DNA from: Mesostigma viride
Lineage: Eukaryota; Streptophyta; Mesostigmatophyceae; Mesostigmatales; Mesostigmataceae
Direction of reading: 5' to 3'
Assembly (NCBI GenBank): GCA_009746045.1
Contig: RPFO01001963.1
Span: forward strand, 41,066-105,065
Length of the DNA stretch: 64,000 nt
This document shows, piece after piece, positions 11,501-22,334 of the stretch (position 1 is its first letter; each line of letters begins with the position of its first letter). The translations under genes and the position numbers were made by a program. The notes under the pieces were generated by a model. The model was not told where the DNA came from, did no database searches, and was given only the letters and a program-made list of their open reading frames with translations.

Positions 11501-14500
11501 CTGAGCCTAAGAACTCCCGTTTGCAAGGATCGACAAGCTGAATAATACACGGCACAAGTTGGCAGCGACGATGCCAACTTGTCAGCCAACCAATCCCCCA
11601 ACATACCATACAGCTGTCCAACTTGTCGTAACAGTCGATGTTCATTGCCGCTAATGGCCATCACGGTGGCCATGCATGCATGCCACCGACCCCGCCATGA
11701 TCAGCTGGCTTGAAGCGCGCCACAACAGTCTAGTATCTAGATACCATTAGCCACCGTTACCTTGTCATGCAACAGGGCCATGTTGCAGGCCTGGGCCAGC
11801 CCCAGTACCACGTGTTGGGCATGTACACGATGACTTCAGGACAACTCAGGCCGACCCACAGCCATGTCTCTCAAGTCTCAAGGTTGGTGTGAAGGTATTT
11901 ATCAGAACAGATTAGAATCGGGCCAGCTATGCCTTCCCACGTGAACAAATATGCGTGACATATAAAGCCTACGCTCCCCTGACAAGTAGGCCATCACACA
12001 GTCTATTTCGCCCATGCAATCTAGCTCTGCCGCATGCAGTGTGCAGATAATGCATTGCACCGCCTCAATGGATGCCTTCTGCTGTCGCCCGGCCCTCACC
12101 TGCTGCAAATCCTCCCGCGAATCCGCAAAGTGCGCCCTTATGTGCGGGTCCGCCTGCACCGCGCACCGCACGCACTCCCTCACGCCATCATCCGTCACAA
12201 ACACCACCAGGGGCAGCCGGGGGGTTTTATCCCCTGAGAACCGCGGCAGGCATTCCCTGGCATCCGTGGGTGAGCGCGATTCGGTCTCCTTGCCCCCCTG
12301 GGCCATCAGCGCGGTCACCTGGGCCGCCTCTTCAGGGGCCAGCCACTTGCCTCGGACTGCCTGGCATTCTTGCGGGCAGTCCCCTATATATGTGCAGTAG
12401 CCTTCCATCGCACCCACCACGGCAAGGCCCGTTGGCGACAGCTGTCCTTCTGAGGCCTTGTCCTGGTCGGGCTGGTCAGCCCGCTGGGTGACCCGCCGGT
12501 GGCCCAAGGCCACCATGGCATCCACCTCGTCATCGGAGCGCATCGGGTCGTGGTGGAAGAGTGCCACCTGTCGCACCTGCCAGGTGACGCATCCCAGCCA
12601 GGGCCCCACATGCAGCCAGGGGAACAGGGACGATCAGCCTATGCATACTTATCATGCTCAACGGGTGGAATTAGCCAAAAAGCCTGGCATTAAAGCCCGC
12701 GGAAAGGCAAGCACACACTAGCGACTAGCTACGCAATAAGGCACACGATATGTGCCACCCCGTTTCTGGCACACGCGGCGCTTACGGGCTCTCCTCGATT
12801 TTGTTTTCAGGTGTGTCTTGTACTGGCAGCGCTTACGGGCATCAAGTACGGTGGTGAAGCGAAACACGACCACTTAAGAGGCCATTATATTGCCAAGTTA
12901 GCTTCTGCAGCACATGACCCATCCCTATAAACGCTAACTGTGGCAGCCACTGGCCAATCAAACCTTCTCAAGAACTGGCCAATTAAACCTTCTCCAGGCG
13001 ACTGCTCCCTAGAAATACAAACACGGCTGTGGCACCCAACTGTCCACGGCTATAGCGAGCTTTTGTGACGACAATACATCCCAAACTTGCGCCGACTGCA
13101 CACTCCAGCACCCACCCGCGCATAGCTCGCCATGTCAACGGCATATTCTACCGTAGAGTGACCCCAGCCAGCCTTCGAGGGGCGTTCCTCCGCCGCATAC
13201 TGGGCATCGTGGATGAGAAGGTCCGCACCGCGAAGGAAGGCACAGTGGTTGTCGTCGGCGCTTTTTGGCTCTGCAGGCAGGGCGTTTGGCAGGGAGGGCA
13301 ACAGGCAGCCAGGCAGGCACGTTTTGGGAACCTAAGCGAGTAAAACGACTGCAGGGGATATTGCTGAATAGAGCACATAATAAGCCTTTGAGGGTCAGAA
13401 CCGGCCTAAACGACCGCGCTTGAATTGGCTGTTTCCACAGGAGCAAGGGCAAGCCTCATGACAAGCTAAAGCCACATGCGCAATGGGTACCACTACCCGC
13501 CTCGCACGCATGCTGGTTGTCTCCTTGGTATTTCCCTTACCATAATGCACATTGTTCACACGTGCCTGCAAAGTGCATGAGGTTGAGTGATCCCCACAAA
13601 TAATATGGACTCACGCATGTCGCCCCCCCTCCCCCTTCCCCAGCTCCCCACCCCGCGATAGCAACAGATACCTGCAAGTATAGGTAGAACTGGGTGTCTT
13701 GAACACACACGCACACAGACACCCACAATCACAGCCACACACCCACACAGACACCCACAAACACAGGGCGGGCGAGCGGGCCGACCGACCGACCGACCGA
13801 CCGACCGACCGACCGACCGACCGACCGACCGACCGACCGACCAACCGACCGACCGACCGACCGACCGACCGACCGACCGACCGACCGGCCGACCGACCGA
13901 CCGACCGACCGACCGACCGACCGACCGACCGACCGACCGACCGACCGACCGACCGACCGACCGACCGACCGACCGACCGACCGACCGACCGACCGACCGA
14001 CCGACCGACCGACCGACCGACCGACTGACCGACCGACGGACCGACCGACGGACGCACCGACCGACCGACCGACCGACCGACCGACCGACCGACCGACCGA
14101 CCGACCGACCGACCGACCGACCGACCGACCGACCGACCGACCGACCGACCGACCGACCGACCGACCGACCGACCGACCGACCGACCGACCGACCGACCGA
14201 CCGACCGACGACCGACCGACCGACCGACCGACCGACCGACCGACCGACCGACCGACCGACCGACCGACCGACGAACCGACCGACTGACCGACCGACCGAC
14301 TGACCGGCCGACGGACTGACCGACGGACCGACCAACCGACGGACCGGCCGACGGACCAACGGACCGGCCGACGGACCGACGGACCGACCGACCGACCGAC
14401 CGACCGACCGACCGACCGACCGACCGACCGACCGACCGACCGACCGACCGACCGACCGACCGACCGACCGACCGACGGACGGACGGACGGACGGACGGAC

Positions 14501-16249
14501 GGACGGACGGACGGACGGACGGACGGACGGACGGACGGACGGACGGACGGACGGACGGACGGACGGACGGACGGACGGACGGACGGACGGACGGACGGAC
14601 GGACGGACGGACGGACGGACGGACGGACGGACGGACGGACGGACGGACGGACGGACGGACGGACGGACGGACGGACGGACGGACGGACGGACGGACGGAC
14701 GGACGGACGGACGGACGGACGGACGGACGCAAACACACATGCACGCACGCACACACACAGAAACAGACAGAGACACACACACACATACGCCCGCCCGCCC
14801 GCCCGCCCGCCCGCCCGCCCGCCCTCCCTCCCTCCCTCCCTCCCGCCCGCCCGCCCGCCCGCCCGCTCGCCCGCCCGCCCGCCCGCCCGCCCGCCCGGCC
14901 GCCCGGCCGCCCGGCCGGCCGCCCGGCTGGCCGGCCGGCCGCCCGCCCGCCCGCCCGCCCGCCCGCACACACACACACACACACACACACCTACACACAC
15001 GCACGCACGCGGACAGAAATTCTGATCTTTCGCAGGTATCCCCGTTTCTCGTTCACGGCGCAAATGACGCCGTGCTAACTATAACGGAATGCTGTTCTAG
15101 CATACCCTGCTAAGGCTGGCCATGGCTAATCCTAGTTTCATGTTCCTCTATACCTTGGTAACTAGGGCCGTGACCTGCGCTAAAGACTGGAAACTAGCCG
15201 CCGGTCGATTGACGAGGAATCAACGAGATTAGGCCACACGCACATCACCCACCCACCTGGGCACCCTCCGTCCAAGAGTACCCGGTCGTGCGGCTCATGG
15301 CCGGTGCAGTATACCACCGTGGCCCCGTCAGCCTCAATGCGGTAGCCCAGGGTCTCCGCAGGGTGGTTCATGTACCGTGTGGTCACTTTGATGTCGCCGA
15401 TGGTGAATGTTTCTTCTGCCAGGTCGTGGTACTGCATGGTTATGATCATTGGGAGCCCAGAGTGCCGGGGGTGAAGCAGAGAGCATGCAACGGGGGTGAG
15501 CCGTGACGGATGTTAGATTGGCACTTGGCAGTACGAGAACACCAGCAGCTTCGTATCGATTCGGAATTGATAACAACAAGCCACTAGCTAGTTCATTGTT
15601 GACAAGTAACCATCAGTGGCTACAATTACCATGCAGCCAGGCAGGGTGTGAGTTAATTATTCCTGCTGGTGAATCCCCAGCAAAGCCCAACGCAGTCCCA
15701 GGGGGGGGATGAAAGAAGCACTGTGGACGAGGCAAACATTAATTGATGCACGTCGCTACATGTTGGATGAATTGCGATTGTTGGGAAGTAACGTTGAACG
15801 AAAATTTGCAGGAATATATTTTCTGCAATCATGGGCCGCAATCTGCACGCACCCACCTTGACAGTCGCACCGAAGTACGCATCCCTTGACATGGGGAAGT
15901 ACATGTACTGCATCTGTCCGCGGAGGGCATCCTGCAGTCCACCTCTGAGCCCGTGGGGTCCGTACACGTGGACGTTGTTGCCTGGGATGAAGAGCGGCGC
16001 GAAGAATGGTAACCCTTGGATGTGGTCCCAGTTGGTGTACTGGGTGATGAGCAGGTGAACGTTGATCGGCTTCCCCTCCCGTGCAGCCATTTGCGCTCCA
16101 AGGCCGTGCATGCCGGTGCCGCAGTCAAGGACAAGGTGAACCCCGTCATTCGTCGTAATTTCGATGCAGCTCGTATGACCTCCGTATCTGAGAGTCTCCT
16201 TACCCGCCTTGGAAATCGAGCCTCGGGTCCCCCAAAACTTTACCTTCAT
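8522..16249 (-). CDS. Host gene: MBL-fold / degenerate receiver / GAF signalling protein (7 exons)
   Basis: Predicted exons on the minus strand, 5' to 3': 16249-15857, 15431-15257, 13270-13116, 12576-12100, 10826-10489, 9860-9683 and 8839-8522. All junctions are GT-AG, the phases agree, and the 2,034 nt give 677 aa. Residues 1 to about 265 are an MBL fold starting MKVKFWGTRGSISKAG, with LDCGTG, WDHIQGLPFF, GWGHSTVEYAVDMA and FHHDP. The HxHxDH metal site reads YTNWDH and the later ligand Asp appears replaced (YCTGHEP), so hydrolase activity is doubtful. From about 355 to 460 is a receiver-like fold (VVFVTDDG, then ILVLGKSLAG) lacking the phospho-acceptor Asp. SRLAALRDLG leads into a GAF domain (FDAIT to about 655, with RFYAGVPL and GSLCIAD). 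The family resembles bacterial sensor proteins. The first ATG at 16249 follows family length. The last exon could instead splice onward. Confidence 0.75.
10172..10232 (+). repeat. Dispersed repeat, copy 2, in an intron
   Basis: CTCGAGCTCACATGGTCCGG, then GATTTCTGACCTGCGCTGG, then TTGATATAG. Matches the copy at 4092. It lies in the intron between exons 10826-10489 and 9860-9683 of the minus-strand host gene. Confidence 0.6.
11345..11480 (+). repeat. Minisatellite, about 22-26 bp unit, in an intron
   Basis: Five to six imperfect tandem units of the form AGACAGGATATGYAATCTTA. It lies in the intron between the 12576-12100 and 10826-10489 exons. Confidence 0.75.
13700..15012. repeat. Composite tetranucleotide satellite in an intron
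   Basis: Order on plus: CA-rich entry (13,706-13,765), (CCGA)n from about 13,783 to 14,473 with scattered variants, a pure (GGAC)n block from about 14,474 to 14,728, a CA-rich break, (CCCG)n with CCCT and CCGG variants from about 14,789 to 14,965, then (CA)n/(CACG)n to about 15,012. It occupies most of the 1,986-bp intron between host exons 15431-15257 and 13270-13116. The long Arg/Ser/Val or Pro/Thr frames through it are artefacts. Confidence 0.95.
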
Positions 16250-16443
16250 TTGCAACGGCTTACGTAGGTACGTGACTAAACTGTATGCATAACTAGGGGC
16301 GTTTCGTTAAACGCGCGCGCCTCAGAATGTGGGGCAGGTCGGACGTGATCACCTTCATCCTTCATCCCGTAGCAAATATCTGCTGATCTTGATTAATGGA
16401 TTTCGACACCGCCGATTTACTCGGCGTTTGCCAGCTTATATAT

Positions 16444-16500
16444 ATATTAAAAATATAATTACTTACAGCAGAGTGAAATCACTCAAACCAAAGCAAACTT
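16444..16500 (-). mobile_element. Solo 3' tail of the RLE retrotransposon
   Basis: About 57 bp that reverse-complement the tail at 2975-3030 with about one mismatch. The first PLV starts immediately beside it, so this truncated tail is the left flank of the viral insertion. Confidence 0.8.
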
Positions 16501-16523
16501 ATATATATATATATAGCCCCTCA

Positions 16524-16597
16524 TTGAGTGATGGGGTCATGTGGGGTACCGGGGAGCCATTCTTGAGTGATGATGGTTGAGTGATAACTTGAGTGAT
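16524..16597 (+). other. Iteron cluster, 4 x TTGAGTGAT
   Basis: Exact nonamers at 16524-16532, 16563-16571, 16577-16585 and 16589-16597, mirrored in the right TIR at about 34,341-34,415. Repeated short sites near a replicon end suggest initiator binding. A candidate binder is the origin-binding-protein-like helicase encoded at 17,183. That link is inference. Confidence 0.6.
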
Positions 16598-16748
16598 AAA
16601 ATATTGGGTTTTTGGTTTGCTACTGACATCTGTCACGGTGCAGCCACGCCTTCCCGACCCCTGCCAACCCTTGCTCAGGGGTCGCGGGGCTTTAGGATGT
16701 CATAGAAATGCTGGCATCTGTCACCGCGTCAACATGTGAGTGTGTGTG

Positions 16749-16815
16749 GAATAGGCAAAATTGCTCAGAGATTTTAAAGGTAGTTCTATACTTATCTGAG
16801 CAATTTTGCCTATTC
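16749..16815. repeat. TIR hairpin 1 (left)
   Basis: A perfect 21-bp inverted repeat (GAATAGGC-AAAATT-GCTCAGA on the left arm) around a 25-nt AT-rich loop. Its inverted partner in the right TIR is at 34,122-34,188. Confidence 0.95.
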
Positions 16816-16949
16816 TGACAGAACCATCAACCACCGCCCAACCCACGCCACGCACCAACCGCAAGAACGCGCGGGACCTCCGTGGACGGCCGGGTCGTTC
16901 ATGGGAAACGCGCGATTCGCACGCGTCAACGTGCGAGGGTGTGTGTGTG

Positions 16950-17016
16950 GAATAGGCCTTTTTGCTCAGAGATTTTAGAGGAAGTTCTAAGTATATCTGA
17001 GCAAAAAGGCCTATTC
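16950..17016. repeat. TIR hairpin 2 (left)
   Basis: Same 67-bp design as hairpin 1, but the middle of the left arm is CTTTTT instead of AAAATT and the right arm has changed to match, so the 21-bp stem stays perfect. Its partner in the right TIR is at 33,921-33,987. Confidence 0.95.
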
Positions 17017-17182
17017 TGACAGAACCGTCAACCACCACCCACCCACGCCAAACGCGCGCCTGATCGCCTGCGCGTTCCTGCGGATTCCTGCGCCGTCGCG
17101 GGAGAGGAGCGGAGGATGGCTTGGTGTCACAGCGACACAAATATCTAATACTATACCACGAGACGCGACGTGATGGGTTCAT

Positions 17183-20100
17183 CTATCTGAAATGATAACC
17201 CTCGTCCATGCTTCCCTGCGTCTCGTCCTGGTGGCGGAGTAATGTTAGTTCGGCCTCGTTTCCCCACCAGCCAGGCTTGTACCTCTCGCAGAAGTCAAGG
17301 ACGTCGGACTTTGATATTTTTAGGTCCCGCTCCTTCGCGTGAGACATCCGCGTGCCTCTTGCTGAAATGTTGAGTGTGCTAGCGAGTAGGATGTGAATAA
17401 GGCTCGAACACTGAGCAAAACTCAGCGTCCCAGCTCCTTCCTTTGCTCTCCTCTGATACCCAAACACCGCACGCACGAATGTTTGATGCTCCATGATCTC
17501 GCGATCGATCCTATTCCCGATCTCGATTGCCTTGTCGCGAGGGATCGTCATGGTCCTGGCACTCTCGCGATCTAGGACGAACTCCTCTATCCCGCTGCCC
17601 CTTAATAGATGTAGAGCAAGCGCGAAGTCTTCGCGTCACGGCCTGTTTTGTATTCACTGAGGTCAAAGAGCGAATGAGTCTTTCTCATAGCCTCAAGAAC
17701 GTTCGCAAGGTACCCGTCCTTGCCCAGTTCTGTCGCTCGCGAGTGCTGCCGGACAGCTCGGTAAACCGTCCGGCATCCGTCAATGTCGAGGAGCCCGGCA
17801 AGCTCCTTATCTCTATGTTCTCGCGGGATCTGGTAACTGAATTCCGCGAGCTCGTAGACGTTCTTCAGCCTCTTCTCGTACGCTGACAGAATCTCGCCTG
17901 CGTCACACCTGTCCTTAAGTGCGACGTATTCTTCGTGCTCCATGATATAAGCGGCACGCCCCTTGTCCGCATCTTCCAGCTTTGGCAGCGGTGGGGCGTC
18001 GATGCGATCCACCTTCTCGCTCGTCCTTTCCATCTTTACGTCATAATCATCTGCTAGTATCCCGATAAGATTCGGCTTAAAGTGGCTGCGAGAGATTGCC
18101 ACGTCTTGCAGGTTACGGCAGAAGAGATTGAGCAATGGCGAGCTTGGGTCGAACTTACTCTTGCCGTCTTCGCCCCATGAAGCAATCACATCGGCGTTGT
18201 CCTTCGCCATCAGGTTAAGAAACTTGGCCTCTGTGTCGACCGTCGTCTTTTTTATCTGGTCAAAGTCAGTCTCCAGCCTCGACAGAGGGGTAGTCGAGTC
18301 TCGATAGATGATTGTCATCTCCCCTTTGCACAGGTGACGGACACGGAACATCTGTTGCAGCATGGTCGTGTATTCGGCGTATCCTGGGGCGTTGATAAAA
18401 CCAGCCACCATGCTGTCGAAAGTGTGAAGAGTATACGAGACTCCGACGGTGATGGTCGGCGAAATGATGAGAAAGTCAAGATCGGCCCACGCCGAATTAG
18501 CGCCGCTTTCTAGGTCTTTTTTCGGCGTGTCCTTGGTGTACGATTTCCACTTCCTCGTGGACAAAATATCCTTCAAGCCCTCGCATACGGCCGGGACGGC
18601 CCACGCCGCCGACATCGGGCAGAACAGCTTCTCCCCGGCAAGCAACCGCCTCCCGCTCTCGGCGACAATCTCCGCTACAAAGACCGCTTTCCAGCATTTC
18701 GTAGAATCGATGTCGACCCACTTTAGCACGCGGTTAGTCGGGCGCTTGAAAGTATTGACTGACGCCCTGATGCCGTCAATTGGTCGGTAGTGCGCGATGT
18801 AATTGTAGACCTTCGCTGTAATGGTCGCGTCAAGCGCTATAAGCACCTTGGCGCGCTCCAAGATCTCGATAAGACGCACAATGACCTCTCGCTTGTTCTT
18901 GAGATGGAGACCCGATAGCGCTGTCAATGTGTTGTAAATCTCGTCCATGATCACGACGTCAAAACTCGAGCTGGCGAGACGAAGGATGGAGTTCAGAACG
19001 ATGAGCACGCGGTCGTCCTTGATATACCCTCCGCGATTGTCCAGATAGTGACGGAACCGTGGGTCTTGGGAGAGGATCCGGAACGCGGAATCCTCCCAGA
19101 CGATACATTTTCCCACCTCGCCGAGTGCCTTATAATTCCGGTCCTCTTCCTTCGAGAGGCTAATGTTGGCGACGATGCACAGTATGCGAACATCGGGGAT
19201 CCTGCGGACGAGTTCGTTCACCATCTCTCGGACACGTTCTGATTTTCCAGTCCCGCAGTTCGACTGGACGAAGTGGGTGATTTTGTGACCCTTGTCGCGG
19301 CCTCTGATAACCTCGACCAGACCGTCGACGTCGAAAGGCTTGATCTTCTCCGTGCAGTACGTCTCTCCGAACGGGACACTCTCCGCGACGAACTCGCGCC
19401 TGTCCATGATACACTCCGCGTGCTTGGGGCCCTTCTTCCAACACGAGTAGGTGACCCTTCCGTCCGAGTACTCGCACACCCTCGGACCATGACCGGCGCT
19501 CTTATGGGGGCGATCCTTCTTGCACACGATACACGGCACTTCTGGGTCGACGGTCCAGCGGGACATGTAGTATGTCCGGCCGTCCTCCCCGGCGTGCTCC
19601 TCGACATTGATGATCCGACTACCCGGCGAAACCTTCGCCATTGCCTCGATTGACCTCGCGATTTGCTCGCTGCCCGCCCCGTGCCCGCGAGGACTATACT
19701 GGGACGCCTTTTTGCGTTCCGAGCCTTTCTGGGCGTACCACGAAGCCGGAGCGCTTACTATCTCAGCGTCGTCGAGATTGTTCGTGGGGTAGACGATGGC
19801 CGAGTGTTCGCGAACGTCGTCAGACCCCTCGCATATCCTGAGACTCGCGAGAGGGTCTGTCTCCCCGAGTTTGTGCATTCCGACGGCTCTGAAGCACCAG
19901 TCCTTACCATAGATGTGATCATCGACCATTAACTGGACCTCCTTGTCGTCGTAGTATTCGCCGGGGTTAGCCAACATCTCTTCAATGTTTTGCTCCATGT
20001 ACGCCGAAGCGTGCTCGGTGCTTAGAAGCATATTGGCGTCAACGTAGAGCGACGAATCGGGGTCTAACAAATGCTCGCGGATGTAGCGAGTGAATGTCTG

Positions 20101-20622
20101 ACACCAATACTGTCTCGCGTCGATGTCAGCCAGTGCCAGCCCGCGGACAACGATATGATACGAAATCTTGAGGAAACCATCCTTCTCGCGTGTCGCTGTC
20201 GAGACGTTATATTGGAACCGTTCTGGCTCGATCCCTAGAACATCGAACACGTACGCATCGTGAAGTCGCTTGAAATGGCGTGGGTAGTTGATACGCTCGC
20301 AATCCCTTCCCACGCGGTCGTCGAGATCGACGTATGCCCACGACGGCTGGTCGGGGCGGATGATCTCGTTCAGTGTCTGAGTCCGGACATTTCGCGTGCA
20401 TTCCTCGCGAATTGCCGCGAATTCTTCAGCGTCTCGGTAGTGTGTGTACTCTTTCGGTCCGCGCCCGATATCCCGGGCAGCAATGTAGGAATGCCCGGCC
20501 TCGTTCGCGGCCTCGATGCAGCGGTCCTTCGGCCCCTTGCCGTCGACCCTCGACCCACCAAACCACGTTCGACCGTGGACGGTTCTGGTCAGTCTCGCTC
20601 CAGTGTAGACGGACGCGGTCAT
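17183..20622 (-). CDS. PLV-1 primase-helicase (AEP primase + origin-binding-protein-like SF2 helicase), one frameshift
   Basis: Replication protein. Start ATG 20622 (MTASVYTG), with a TATATAC motif about 11 bp upstream. The main frame stops at 17602; the C-terminal 122 codons continue in another frame to 17183. The intact PLV-2 protein (1,162 aa) aligns across, placing one indel near 17,620. N-terminal archaeo-eukaryotic primase motifs: WAYVDLDD (metal Asp pair), SYHIVVRG (SxH) and FRAVGMHKLG. A Cys/His cluster follows (CIVCKKDRPH...SCW). The helicase has Walker A QSNCGTGKS, Walker B VIMDEIYN, and PTITVGVSYT and QQMFRVRH motifs like those of the Herpes_ori_bp/D5-region helicases of large DNA viruses. 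It is the first gene inside the left TIR and leads the minus-strand block. Confidence 0.85.
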
Positions 20623-20829
20623 GATGAAAGTTGTATATACCTGTAGTGTTAGATTTTTTTTTCTGGCCGAAACGAGACTGGTTTTTTTTTCTGATTGGAA
20701 GGAAGTGGATTTTATTAATCAATAATACAATTCAACTCTCTCGATAGCCGAAAAAACCCGGGACTTTTATACGTAGTATAAAAGGGCGACAAACAATTTT
20801 CAGATAGCGACAGAATCAATCAAACGTCT

Positions 20830-22083
20830 TCATCGTCCATCTTTCTTGCTTTCTCCAGAGTCGGGATCCAATTGATCGTTCCGCTCATACCGGATCGCCA
20901 TCGCCGGGGAATGTGCCATGCCCCTTGCATATTTGATCCGTTCTGCGGACGTCGCTCTTTTCACGAACGCCGTGACGAACGCCCGCCGAGTGTTGAGGAT
21001 TCCGTGATAAGTCGCGCGGTATCGCTCGCCAAACGCGGATTTGCTGATATGTCCCCGTCCTCTGCCGGCCGGGAATAACCATTTCCCGTTCGTCGAGCGG
21101 GCTTTGAGGATTTCCCGGAACGCTTTCATCGACGGCGGGACGACGAAATCGATGGCCCCGAGGTCTTTCGCCGTCTTGTGGTGTCGAATGATGAACCGGT
21201 TCTCGGGGACGATGAACGCGTTCTCGTGTGGTCCTATCTCGCTCTCATCGTTCACGAATTTGACATCGTGATAGTTGTACCGAGTTGGCGGGAGATTCTT
21301 TCCGCTGAGGTAAAGGTACCCCATCAATTTCTCGTCGCTGTTTGGGTCTGCGACGGACTTGTGGATCGATTGGAGCGTCTTGAAATCGTAAGCTGGCGGC
21401 ACGTTCTCGCTGACATACGCGTCGATGGTTAGTCGCCCTTCCTGCTCGACGGCCTGCTGGTTCTTGTAGGCCTCGACGACAGTTGCCGGAAGTTGGCGAG
21501 ATAGTGGGAAGATTTTGTTTATTCCGTTTATTGCCGCCGAGAGATTAGCGCGGGCCGTTCTTGCTCCTGTCGCGTCTCCCCTTTTCATGTTCTGGATTGT
21601 CGCGATGACTTTATAGACGTCCAGGAGACACGTGACGGGTTCTGTCCGGCTGCATCCGAGAGCGTCTAGGATCTGTCCCACGCGACCAACGTACTGCTTA
21701 ATCGTCGCCACTGTCGCGCCCTTAGCCGTCTTAATGACCCTGTCTCCTTGCACGGTAGCCACGGGCTGGTTCTCAGGCCTGACTTGCTGGGCGGTCTCCA
21801 TGACCTCGGCGAGGGTCCATAGCTTGCTCGTGGGTGCTCGCGAGACCGGGCGAGTGTCCGCGGACTTACAATCCCGCTCGGGGAGGTCCGCGTTCTTCCG
21901 GATCAGTTTCACTTCATCGCAGTCCGTCCCGTGCTTTTCGAGCCATTTCTCGGTAGGCATCCAAGCGTCTTTCTTGGCCATCGCGCGCATGACCTGGAGA
22001 GCTGCCCGGTCCGGATGTTTTTGTCGGTACCTTGCCTGTGCTTCTCGTCGCATGCGGAGTTCGTCCGCTGTCCTTGAAACCAT
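20830..22083 (-). CDS. PLV-1 tyrosine recombinase (integrase)
   Basis: 417 aa. Probably integrates or excises the viral genome. The N-terminal third is basic with a SAM-like/core-binding feel (YVGRVGQILDALGCS). The catalytic domain shows the YR set in order: LPPTRYN (Arg I), RHHKTAKD (beta-hairpin Lys), LNTRRAFVTAF (HxxR-type box with Asn in place of His), GMAHSP (His) and the nucleophile in MAIRYER (Tyr). The PLV-2 orthologue keeps all of these (LPPTRYN, FKTQH, DATRQAYITRF, MMGHD, AVYERQ). ATG 22083 is preceded by GGATATAC and TTTCTCTG. The gene lies 207 bp from the primase start and next to a tRNA-like sequence. Confidence 0.85.
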   Translation of the reverse strand: MVSRTADELRMRREAQARYRQKHPDRAALQVMRAMAKKDAWMPTEKWLEKHGTDCDEVKLIRKNADLPERDCKSADTRPVSRAPTSKLWTLAEVMETAQQVRPENQPVATVQGDRVIKTAKGATVATIKQYVGRVGQILDALGCSRTEPVTCLLDVYKVIATIQNMKRGDATGARTARANLSAAINGINKIFPLSRQLPATVVEAYKNQQAVEQEGRLTIDAYVSENVPPAYDFKTLQSIHKSVADPNSDEKLMGYLYLSGKNLPPTRYNYHDVKFVNDESEIGPHENAFIVPENRFIIRHHKTAKDLGAIDFVVPPSMKAFREILKARSTNGKWLFPAGRGRGHISKSAFGERYRATYHGILNTRRAFVTAFVKRATSAERIKYARGMAHSPAMAIRYERNDQLDPDSGESKKDGR

Positions 22084-22115
22084 GAGACTCGTATATCCTT
22101 ATGCAGAGAAATTAA
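22084..22115 (-). promoter_or_regulatory. Promoter-like motif before the PLV-1 recombinase
   Basis: On the minus strand TTTCTCTG (22104-22111), 5 bp, GGATATAC (22091-22098), then 7 bp to the ATG. The same two-part pattern precedes most genes of both PLVs. Confidence 0.5.
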
Positions 22116-22186
22116 TTCGAGTGTGAACGAGCGTTTATTACAAAAAATGATAAATAGGTCGTTTTATTGCAAAAAGTACGATTTAG

Positions 22187-22280
22187 TTGCTTCCACCGGG
22201 ATTCGAACCCGCGTCTTCGCTTCAGAGGAACCGACCTAACGGTCGGTGGGACACTCCCTGGTTAGGTTAACTCTCGATAG
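22187..22280 (-). tRNA. tRNA-like sequence (degenerate or att-related)
   Basis: The minus strand reads GCGGGTTCGAATCCCGG, a perfect B-box/T-arm core, followed by TGGAAGC-A, like an acceptor 3' strand plus discriminator. Upstream is the loop-like CTCTGAA and a strong ACCGAC/GTCGGT hairpin, but I cannot fold a clean cloverleaf: the acceptor 5' strand and D-arm pair poorly. It sits between the recombinase and the AT-hook gene, where phage-like elements often carry a tRNA-derived attachment site. No counterpart was seen in PLV-2. Confidence 0.3.
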
Positions 22281-22334
22281 CTTCCGCGGCCGCTAGAGCG
22301 GAATTCCACGGAATTTTTCGTATATAAACGCATT

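Larger units (their letters stand above)
16499..17112 (+). repeat. PLV-1 left terminal inverted repeat
   Basis: Matches 33,825-34,440 in inverse orientation almost base for base, from the (TA)n end to GCGGGAGAGGAGCGG. Inside, from the outer end: four TTGAGTGAT iterons (16,524; 16,563; 16,577; 16,589), two CTGRCATCTGTCAC motifs (16,623 and 16,711), and two 67-bp hairpins 201 bp apart. Confidence 0.93.

Noticed and set aside
12014..12721. Several overlapping plus-strand frames
   Set aside because: They are antisense to the host exon 12576-12100, whose reading continues in phase with its neighbours.
13556..15063. Long minus-strand frames of Val-Gly-Arg-Ser and Pro-Ser-Val-Arg repeats (444-482 codons)
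   Set aside because: They are translations of the tetranucleotide satellite, open in all three frames on one strand, and lie in an intron of the host gene.
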